Assembly (NCBI GenBank): GCA_937967465.1
Contig: CALBSW010000089.1
Location: 1-11,487, forward strand
Direction of reading: 5' to 3'
From: an uncultured Flavobacteriales bacterium
Lineage (GTDB): Bacteria; Bacteroidota; Bacteroidia; Flavobacteriales_D; Sanyastnellaceae
Length of the DNA stretch: 11,487 bases
Below the pieces are notes generated by a model. It made no database searches, was not told the origin of the DNA, and was given only the letters and a program-made list of their open reading frames with translations. Shown one piece after another: positions 6,802 through 11,487 of this stretch. Each line of letters begins with the position of its first letter. Position 1 is the stretch's first letter. Position numbers and translations under genes: made by a program.

Positions 6802-7869
6802 ATGGCGAAACGCAAGCCCGTGCGCATTGGACTGACCTGGGGTGACCCACATGGGGTCGGGTCGGAATGCATCCTGAAGGCCTTTGAGGACGAGCGGATG
6901 TTGGAAGACCTCACGCCGGTGGTCTATGGACATGCCGAGTCCCTCCGACAGCAAGCGGCCCATTTCGGAATCCGAATGGACATCCGCGATGTCGAAGATG
7001 CCGCCGATGCCAAGCCGGGCATCCTCTCCTGTGTGGACATTGCACCGGGGCTGTTGGAACCGGATTGGGGCCAGCCGCATCCCGATGCAGGCGAATTCGC
7101 CCGACTCAGCCTCGAATCGGCGGTCAAGGACCTGGCCTCGACCAAGGTCGATGTGCTGGTCACGGCCCCCATCAACAAGGACACCATCCAAAGCGGCCAA
7201 TTCAAGTTCCCTGGCCACACCGAATACCTCGCGGACAAGGCGGGGGTCAAGGATGTGCTGATGATCCTGGCTTCCGACGCCCTTCGCGTGGGCGTGGTGA
7301 CGGGACACCTTCCCTTGAAAGACGTCTCCGCCAACCTCACCAAGGACAACATCATCCACCGTGGCACCATGCTCCACGACAGCCTGTGCAAGGACTTCGG
7401 CATCGCCACCCCCCGCATCGCCGTATTGGGCCTCAACCCACACGCCGGGGACAACGGGCTGATCGGAGACGAAGAAAAAACCACCATCCTCCCCGCCGTC
7501 CGCGCCCTGCAGGAAGCTGGCATTCAAGCACAGGGTCCGTTTGGCGCAGACGGCTTCTTCGGAAGCGGCGATCACCGGCACTTCGATGGTGTCCTCGCGA
7601 TGTACCACGACCAGGGGCTGATTCCCTTCAAGAGCCTCAGCTTTGGTCAAGGCGTCAACTTCACTGCCGGACTGCCCATCGTGCGCACCAGCCCTGATCA
7701 CGGGACGGCATTCGACATCGCCGGCAAAGGACAAGCGGACGGCAGCAGCCTCCGGGCCGCATGCTGGATGGCCGCAGACATTCGCCATCGGCGCATGGAG
7801 TACCGGGAAATGACCGCCAACCCCCTTCCAGTGTCCCGCAAAAAGGACCACGATCGGGAGCGCTTCTGA
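6802..7869 (+). CDS. pdxA: 4-hydroxythreonine-4-phosphate dehydrogenase PdxA
   Basis: PdxA oxidises 4-phosphohydroxy-L-threonine with NAD(P), giving 3-amino-1-hydroxyacetone-1-phosphate after decarboxylation, for the DXP-dependent route to pyridoxal phosphate in the cytosol. The start at 6802 (MAKRKPVRIGLTWGDPHGVG) puts the conserved N-terminal strand in place; an in-frame GTG at 6730 would only add an unconserved extension. The product is 355 residues. The three metal-binding histidines are visible: His169 (VTGHLPL), His213 (LNPHAGDNG) and His269 (MYHDQGLIPFK). TAPINKDTI (121-129), GHTEYLA (138-144) and TSPDHGTAFDIAGKG (296-310) are also family signatures. The glycine-rich N-terminal motif reads GDPHGVGSE where many homologues have GDPAGIGPE; I regard this as a lineage variant. 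The DXP-pathway partner gene pdxJ is not in the window. yceD begins 72 nt after the stop. Confidence 0.95.
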   Translation: MAKRKPVRIGLTWGDPHGVGSECILKAFEDERMLEDLTPVVYGHAESLRQQAAHFGIRMDIRDVEDAADAKPGILSCVDIAPGLLEPDWGQPHPDAGEFARLSLESAVKDLASTKVDVLVTAPINKDTIQSGQFKFPGHTEYLADKAGVKDVLMILASDALRVGVVTGHLPLKDVSANLTKDNIIHRGTMLHDSLCKDFGIATPRIAVLGLNPHAGDNGLIGDEEKTTILPAVRALQEAGIQAQGPFGADGFFGSGDHRHFDGVLAMYHDQGLIPFKSLSFGQGVNFTAGLPIVRTSPDHGTAFDIAGKGQADGSSLRAACWMAADIRHRRMEYREMTANPLPVSRKKDHDRERF

Positions 7870-7908
7870 GGCGCCCGTGGGAAGCGTCGAAGTTTTCAAC
7901 GAAAACCG

Positions 7909-7916
7909 TACCTTTG
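7909..7916 (+). promoter_or_regulatory. Candidate -7 box upstream of yceD-rpmF
   Basis: TACCTTTG is an exact match to the Bacteroidota -7 consensus TAnnTTTG, lying in the 72-nt pdxA-yceD gap and ending 25 nt before the yceD ATG. This is the best promoter candidate in the window. No good TTTG is seen at -33; the nearest T-rich text, GTTTTC (7892-7897), is too close. It would allow yceD-rpmF to be transcribed independently of pdxA. Confidence 0.5.
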
Positions 7917-7937
7917 CCCCCCTCTCAAACCGGGGGG
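7917..7937 (+). promoter_or_regulatory. C6/G6 hairpin overlapping the yceD ribosome-binding region
   Basis: Six C (7917-7922) and six G (7932-7937) can pair across a 9-nt loop. The G-run continues into GGAG and ends 4 nt before the yceD ATG at 7942, so pairing would hide the only Shine-Dalgarno-like purine run in the area. If transcription starts from the box at 7909-7916, most of the C arm would not be in the mRNA. The hairpin would then exist mainly on read-through transcripts from pdxA. The pairing is seen; the regulatory role is inference. Confidence 0.35.
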
Positions 7938-7941
7938 AGCC

Positions 7942-8511
7942 ATGCGTCCGAAAGCAGAGTTCGAAATTCCCTACACGGGATTGGGTCTCGGCCAGCACGC
8001 ATTCGATTTCCGGTTGGATGAGGCGTTCTTTCAAACGTTCGACCCCCAAGGCCTCGTCGATGCTGACATTCAAGCGGAGACGGTGCTCGACAGGTTCGAC
8101 GAGATGATGCACTTCGACGTCCGGGTCACCGGAACCGTCCAAGCCGCCTGCGACCGGTGCAACGCACCGATGACCGTGGACATCGAATGCCGGACACGCT
8201 ATGTGATCCAATTCGGCAGCGACACCCACAAAACCGATGACGACATCCTCGTTCTCGGTCCGCAGGAGCACCTGTTGGACGTGCGCGAATTCCTCTACGA
8301 AAGCACCATGCTGGGCATGCCCCTGCGCCGCGCTCACGAGGACATGGCGGACTGCGACCCTCAGGTCGTCCAATGGTTGGCCGGGTCGACGGACCACGCT
8401 CCAGATGAAGAAGTGCAAGAGGAGAAGACAGAGAACGACATCGACCCGAGATGGGCAGCCTTGAAAGGGCTCCAATCGGACGAGGAGAAGGACGGAGGAG
8501 AATCCAAATAA
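7942..8511 (+). CDS. yceD: YceD/DUF177 family protein (rpmF-linked, rRNA metabolism)
   Basis: The 189-residue soluble protein belongs to DUF177 (YceD), a family usually encoded just upstream of rpmF; plant and bacterial members are linked to 23S rRNA accumulation. Seen here: an N-terminal EFEIPYTGLGLGQHAFDF stretch typical of Bacteroidota members, the CDRC pair (Cys70, Cys73) with a further Cys83, Cys138 in a position like the lone downstream Cys of E. coli YceD, and the conserved tail motif DPRWAALKGL (168-177). An acidic low-complexity segment (about 151-166) precedes that motif. The ATG at 7942 follows a purine run (GGGGGGAG), which is unusual in this window. The rpmF ATG is 45 nt after the TAA stop, so the two are probably co-transcribed up to the terminator at 8780. 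Molecular function is not established. Confidence 0.88.
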   Translation: MRPKAEFEIPYTGLGLGQHAFDFRLDEAFFQTFDPQGLVDADIQAETVLDRFDEMMHFDVRVTGTVQAACDRCNAPMTVDIECRTRYVIQFGSDTHKTDDDILVLGPQEHLLDVREFLYESTMLGMPLRRAHEDMADCDPQVVQWLAGSTDHAPDEEVQEEKTENDIDPRWAALKGLQSDEEKDGGESK

Positions 8512-8556
8512 GCAACCCCACCAACGCGCTTCGGCGCGGCGGAAACACAATACGAC

Positions 8557-8751
8557 ATGGCACATCCCAAGAGACGCCAAAGCAAGACGCGCTCCCGCAA
8601 GCGCCGGACACACTACAAGGCCGAAACGCCCAACGTGTCCACGTGCAGCAGCACGGGCCAGGCCCACATGTTCCACCGCGCCCACTGGTATGAGGGCAAG
8701 CTCTACTACAAGGGCCGCGTGGTGATGGAGAAGGAGTCGGCCGAGGCCTGA
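8557..8751 (+). CDS. rpmF: 50S ribosomal protein L32
   Basis: L32 is a small basic protein of the large ribosomal subunit. The 64-residue product begins MAHPKRRQSKTRSRKRRTHYK, the near-invariant L32 start, and continues with STCSSTGQAHMFHRAHW. It has two close cysteines of no clear CxxC type and lacks the C-terminal Cys pair of zinc-binding L32, so it is the zinc-free form; the C-terminal EGKLYYKGRVVMEKE is typical of Bacteroidota. It sits between yceD and fabH, the classic ribosome/fatty-acid neighbourhood, and is directly followed by a strong terminator, which separates it transcriptionally from fabH. No Shine-Dalgarno sequence is evident before the ATG, although AAACACAATACGAC is A-rich as is common in this phylum. 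Confidence 0.97.
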   Translation: MAHPKRRQSKTRSRKRRTHYKAETPNVSTCSSTGQAHMFHRAHWYEGKLYYKGRVVMEKESAEA

Positions 8752-8779
8752 TTCCCACCCCACATTCTTTTCGGTGAAG

Positions 8780-8811
8780 ACCCGCTTCGGACCTGTCCGT
8801 TGCGGGTTTTT
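8780..8811 (+). terminator. Rho-independent terminator after rpmF
   Basis: ACCCGC (8780-8785) pairs with GCGGGT (8802-8807), and inside it CGGA (8788-8791) pairs with TCCG (8796-8799), with TT/TT symmetric internal bulges. The stem is followed at once by a run of T (8807-8811). It lies 28 nt after the rpmF stop and is the only textbook intrinsic terminator in the window. It marks the end of the pdxA/yceD/rpmF transcript. Confidence 0.85.
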
Positions 8812-8869
8812 CCACATCCAATGGTGACGGCTTCGCGCACAACGGCGAACTCCGCGCCTTGGCCGGACC

Positions 8870-8877
8870 TAATTTCG
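8870..8877 (+). promoter_or_regulatory. Candidate -7 box for fabH
   Basis: TAATTTCG matches TAnnTTTG at all fixed positions but one, 37 nt before the fabH ATG and about 60 nt beyond the rpmF terminator. Because the terminator blocks read-through, a promoter is required in this 163-nt gap, and this is the best candidate. A -33 TTTG at the expected spacing is not seen. Confidence 0.45.
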
Positions 8878-8914
8878 GCGATTCACCTTCCGGAAAGCAC
8901 CGAACCCGAACCTG

Positions 8915-9922
8915 ATGAGTTCTCCTCAAACTGCCGCCATCACTGCTGTTCATGGCTGGCTCCCCCCCGACATCCTCAGCAATGCCGACCTCGAAAAGAT
9001 GGTCGACACCAACGACGAGTGGATCCGCACCCGAACGGGCATCAGCGAGCGCCGCATCCTCAAAGACCCTGAAAAGGCCACATCCGACATGGTCGCCAAG
9101 GTCATCGAGGGCCTGTGCGAACAGCGCGGCATGAAAGCCACCGACATTGACCTCGTCATCGTCGCCACGGTCACCCCGGACATGTTCTTCCCCTCCACGG
9201 CACAGCTCGCTTGCCACAAGGCCGGCGCATCCAACGCCTGGGGCTTCGATTTGAGCGCGGCGTGCAGCGGATTCCTCTATGCCTTGCGCACCGGAGGACA
9301 ATTCATTTCCAACGGCACCCACAAGAAGGTGGTGGTCGTCGGCTCGGACAAGATGAGCAGCATCGTGGACTACACGGACCGCACGACCTGCGTCCTCTTT
9401 GGTGACGGCGCCGCCGGGGTGCTCCTCGAGGCCGACCCCACTGGGGAGACCGGCATCCAAGATGCCATCTTGCGCAGCGACGGTGCCGGAGGCGAATACC
9501 TCCGCATGCAGGGCGGTGGCTCGCTGAATCCCGCGAGTGCGGCTTCCATCGAGGCCAAGATGCACTACATCGAACAGGATGGCCGCCCGGTGTTCAAGGC
9601 GGCGGTCACGTCCATGGCCGACGTGAGCTACGAAATCATGGAGCGCAATGGCCTCACCGGCGATGACATCTCCTGGCTCGTTCCCCACCAAGCCAACCTG
9701 CGCATCATCGATGCCACGGCCAATCGGATGGGCGTCACCCGAGACAAGGTGATGATCAACATCGAGAAGTACGGAAACACCACGGCAGCGACCATTCCCC
9801 TGTGTTTGTGGGAGTGGCAAAACCGCCTCACGCCGGGCGAAAACCTCATCCTGAGCGCCTTCGGTGGTGGCTTCACCTGGGGCAGCATCTGGCTGAAGTG
9901 GGCCATGTCACCCAAAGCCTGA
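8915..9922 (+). CDS. fabH: Beta-ketoacyl-ACP synthase III (FabH)
   Basis: FabH condenses an acyl-CoA primer (acetyl-CoA, or branched starters in many Bacteroidota) with malonyl-ACP, beginning fatty-acid synthesis in the cytosol. The 335-residue product carries the thiolase-fold Cys-His-Asn triad: Cys117 in DLSAACSGFLYAL, His258 in VPHQANLRIID, and Asn288 in KYGNTTAATIP. Other family signatures are DEWIRTRTGISERRI (34-48) and the C-terminal AFGGGFTWGS (315-324). The Asn motif has Thr where NTSAATIP is common, a mild change. The start at 8915 gives a normal length and N-terminus. No terminator follows; accB begins 80 nt later, so the acetyl-CoA carboxylase genes may be partly read from the fabH promoter. 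Primer preference (straight or branched) cannot be read reliably here. Confidence 0.96.
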   Translation: MSSPQTAAITAVHGWLPPDILSNADLEKMVDTNDEWIRTRTGISERRILKDPEKATSDMVAKVIEGLCEQRGMKATDIDLVIVATVTPDMFFPSTAQLACHKAGASNAWGFDLSAACSGFLYALRTGGQFISNGTHKKVVVVGSDKMSSIVDYTDRTTCVLFGDGAAGVLLEADPTGETGIQDAILRSDGAGGEYLRMQGGGSLNPASAASIEAKMHYIEQDGRPVFKAAVTSMADVSYEIMERNGLTGDDISWLVPHQANLRIIDATANRMGVTRDKVMINIEKYGNTTAATIPLCLWEWQNRLTPGENLILSAFGGGFTWGSIWLKWAMSPKA

Positions 9923-9956
9923 GGCCTAGAAAACCGGCCAACTCATCCGAAGGGCC

Positions 9957-9964
9957 TACCTTGG
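9957..9964 (+). promoter_or_regulatory. Candidate -7 box for accB-accC
   Basis: TACCTTGG differs from TAnnTTTG at one fixed position and ends 38 nt before the accB ATG. It sits in the loop and arm of a short inverted repeat, GGGCC (9952-9956) and GGCCC (9963-9967), with TACCTT as the spacer. This could be a regulatory site or chance. There is no T-run, so it is not a terminator for fabH. Confidence 0.35.
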
Positions 9965-10002
9965 CCCGCTGGAAACCTCGGATCAAAACCAATCCATTGA
10001 CC

Positions 10003-10554
10003 ATGACCCAGGACGAAATCCAAGACCTGATCAAGTTTGTCGCCAAATCCGGCGTCAACGAAGTCGAGATTGAAAACAAAGACTTCAAGATCACCATCAA
10101 GAGCTCCGGTGTGGTGCCCAAGCGCGGCAAAGCCGCTGCCGCCGCCGCCGCTGCCCTTGAGCAACAAGCGGTTCACGTGGCCATGCCGAGCATGCCCATG
10201 CCAATGCAGATGCAGCCCGCCATGGCTGCGCCCGCTCCGGCACCTGCTCCAGCAGCGCCCGCCCCGGCGCCCGCTGCGCCAGCCGCTGAACCCGCGCCCG
10301 CCGCAGACGCCAACCTCATCGAGATCAAGAGCCCGATGATCGGCACCTTCTACCGCAAGCCGTCTCCCGACAAGGACACGTTTGTCGAAGTGGGCTCCAC
10401 CGTGAAGCCTGGCGACACGGTGTGCGTCATCGAGGCGATGAAATTGTTCAACGAAATCGAGAGCGAAGTCTCCGGCCGCATCGTGAAGATCCTGGTGGAC
10501 GACAACAGCCCGGTCGAATACGACCAGCCGCTCTTCCTCGTGGAACCGGCCTGA
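10003..10554 (+). CDS. accB: Acetyl-CoA carboxylase biotin carboxyl carrier protein (AccB)
   Basis: AccB carries biotin on a lysine and shuttles carboxyl groups from AccC to the carboxyltransferase AccA/AccD to make malonyl-CoA. The 183-residue product has an N-terminal domain (1 to about 35), a flexible linker (about 43-103), and a biotinyl/lipoyl domain (104-183) with the biotinylation motif EAMKLFNEIE (Lys147). The linker is longer than in E. coli AccB (156 residues in total). It has an Ala8 run, then a methionine-proline stretch MPSMPMPMQMQ (61-71), then APAPAPAPAAP-type repeats; such Ala/Pro linkers are common in the family. An upstream in-frame start at 9802 lies inside fabH and is not credible. 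accC follows after 31 nt, the usual accBC pair. Confidence 0.96.
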   Translation: MTQDEIQDLIKFVAKSGVNEVEIENKDFKITIKSSGVVPKRGKAAAAAAAALEQQAVHVAMPSMPMPMQMQPAMAAPAPAPAPAAPAPAPAAPAAEPAPAADANLIEIKSPMIGTFYRKPSPDKDTFVEVGSTVKPGDTVCVIEAMKLFNEIESEVSGRIVKILVDDNSPVEYDQPLFLVEPA

Positions 10555-10585
10555 GCCCGAGGGCCCAGCCAAACCTGTTCACGAC

Positions 10586-11487
10586 ATGTTCAAGAAAATC
10601 CTGATCGCCAACCGCGGTGAGATTGCCCTCCGGGTCATCCGCACCTGCAAGGAGATGGGCATCAAGACGGTCGCGGTGTATTCCACAGCGGACGCGGAGA
10701 GCCTTCACGTGCGCTTCGCCGATGAGGCGGTGTGCATTGGACCCGCTCAAAGTGCCAAGAGCTACCTCAACATCCCGAACATCATCGCAGCGGCGGAGAT
10801 CACCAACGCCGACGCGATTCACCCGGGATATGGCTTCCTGTCCGAGAATGCCCAGTTCTCCCGTGTGTGCGGCGAGAACGACATCAAGTTCATCGGTGCC
10901 TCCCCGGAGATGATCGAAGCCATGGGTGACAAGGCGTCCGCCAAGGCCACGATGGCCGCTGCGGGCGTGCCGACCATCCCGGGCAGCGAAGGCGTCCTCG
11001 ACAGCCTCGAAGATGCCCTGGCCTGCGCCAAGGAGATTGGCTACCCCGTCATGCTGAAGGCCACCGCCGGTGGTGGAGGCCGGGGCATGCGCGTCTGCCA
11101 CAACGACGACGACACCGCTGACGCCTGGGACACCACCCGCCGCGAGGCCGGAGCTGCCTTCGGCAACGACGGCATGTACATGGAGAAGTTCGTGACGGAG
11201 CCCCGCCACATCGAAATCCAGATTGCCGGCGACCAGAACGGCAAGTGCTGCCACCTGTCCGAGCGGGACTGCTCGATCCAGCGTCGCCACCAGAAGCTGG
11301 TGGAGGAGACCCCGTCGCCGTTCATGACCGACGACCTCCGGGAGAAGATGGGACAAGCCGCCATCGCCGCGGGTGAGGCCGTGAAGTACGAAGGTGTCGG
11401 CACGGTGGAATTCCTCGTCGATGCCGACCGGAACTTCTACTTCATGGAGATGAACACCCGGATCCAGGTGGAGCACACCATCACCGA
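10586..11487 (+). CDS. accC: Acetyl-CoA carboxylase biotin carboxylase subunit (AccC), cut by window edge
   Basis: AccC uses ATP and bicarbonate to carboxylate biotin on AccB, the first half-reaction of malonyl-CoA synthesis. From the ATG at 10586 (MFKKILIANRGEIALRVIRT), 300 residues are visible before the right edge, about two thirds of the usual 450. Seen: the N-terminal pre-ATP-grasp domain, Lys116 (GDKASAK), the ATP-grasp glycine-rich loop ATAGGGGRGMRV, Lys158, His208 (EPRHIEIQ), ERDCSIQRRHQK, and the catalytic EMNTRIQVEH with Glu288, Asn290 and Arg292. The residue after that His297 is Thr where many homologues have Pro. Spacing of 31 nt to accB and no terminator between them point to co-transcription. 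A 3-methylcrotonyl- or propionyl-CoA carboxylase alpha subunit is less likely because the partner is a separate stand-alone AccB beside fabH. The C-terminal end lies outside the window. Confidence 0.95.
   Translation, partial: MFKKILIANRGEIALRVIRTCKEMGIKTVAVYSTADAESLHVRFADEAVCIGPAQSAKSYLNIPNIIAAAEITNADAIHPGYGFLSENAQFSRVCGENDIKFIGASPEMIEAMGDKASAKATMAAAGVPTIPGSEGVLDSLEDALACAKEIGYPVMLKATAGGGGRGMRVCHNDDDTADAWDTTRREAGAAFGNDGMYMEKFVTEPRHIEIQIAGDQNGKCCHLSERDCSIQRRHQKLVEETPSPFMTDDLREKMGQAAIAAGEAVKYEGVGTVEFLVDADRNFYFMEMNTRIQVEHTIT

Noticed and set aside
3993..6845. A 950-codon plus-strand open frame lying antisense to the whole surface-protein gene
   Set aside because: Its translation is rich in His, Arg and Gly with no domain or signal sequence. 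The minus-strand frame has a signal peptide, Ig/FnIII-like domains and a clear sorting domain. Long stop-free antisense frames are expected in GC-rich genes.
6493..8817. A 774-codon minus-strand open frame across pdxA, yceD and rpmF
   Set aside because: It spans three well-recognised plus-strand genes and even the rpmF terminator. It has no recognisable motif and is a composition shadow.
8126..9820. A 564-codon minus-strand open frame across fabH and its upstream region
   Set aside because: It overlaps yceD, rpmF, the terminator and most of fabH on the other strand. It shows no family features.
9923..9939. GGCC...GGCC as a fabH terminator
   Set aside because: Only a 4-bp stem with a 9-nt loop and no T-run.
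9802..10002. An accB start at 9802 inside fabH
   Set aside because: The extension reads fabH in another frame; MTQDEIQDLIKFV at 10003 is the normal AccB beginning.
1..11487. tRNA or rRNA genes, CRISPR arrays, insertion sequences, riboswitches
   Set aside because: No cloverleaf, direct-repeat array, transposase or attachment-like repeats were seen; ribE lacks a visible FMN riboswitch upstream because coding sequence occupies that space.

Overview
The window is GC-rich (roughly 60-65% by eye) and codes almost end to end. It looks like a chromosomal housekeeping segment of a Bacteroidota bacterium, probably flavobacterial or a close relative. The evidence is a large surface protein with a gliding-motility-type (type IX secretion, type B) C-terminal domain, a Bacteroidota-style TatC with a long first periplasmic loop, an L32 protein without a zinc-binding Cys set, several TAnnTTTG-like boxes upstream of genes, and few Shine-Dalgarno sequences. 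The high GC is unusual for Flavobacteriia, so the family and genus cannot be named from this window.

Layout. Left edge: the N-terminal part of recQ on the minus strand, running off the window. It is divergent from a tight plus-strand operon kpsF/kdsD - tatC - lptB (10-nt gap, then a 4-nt ATGA overlap). This operon covers arabinose-5-phosphate for Kdo/LPS sugar synthesis, twin-arginine protein export, and the LPS transport ATPase. lptB runs head-on into ribE (riboflavin synthase) with only 10 nt between the stop codons. ribE follows, with another 4-nt ATGA overlap at its first possible start, a 2.7-kb minus-strand gene for a secreted multidomain (Ig/FnIII-like) surface protein. A 112-nt divergent region separates that gene from pdxA.

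Right half: pdxA, yceD (DUF177) and rpmF run on the plus strand and end at a clear Rho-independent terminator. fabH, accB and accC (cut by the right edge) follow. The last three start fatty-acid synthesis: AccB and AccC make carboxybiotin for malonyl-CoA, and FabH performs the first condensation. YceD and L32 belong to ribosome biogenesis and are commonly found beside fab genes.

I found no RNA genes, mobile elements, CRISPR arrays or prophage, and no gene-free stretch over 300 nt (the largest gap is 163 nt, between rpmF and fabH). I did not find a convincing new system. The points most worth a second look are small regulatory features: TAnnTTTG-like boxes (two of them almost touching the start codon, suggesting leaderless mRNAs), a C6/G6 hairpin that could mask the ribosome-binding region of yceD, an 8-bp perfect inverted repeat between recQ and kpsF, and the unexpected translational overlap between a giant surface-protein gene and ribE.
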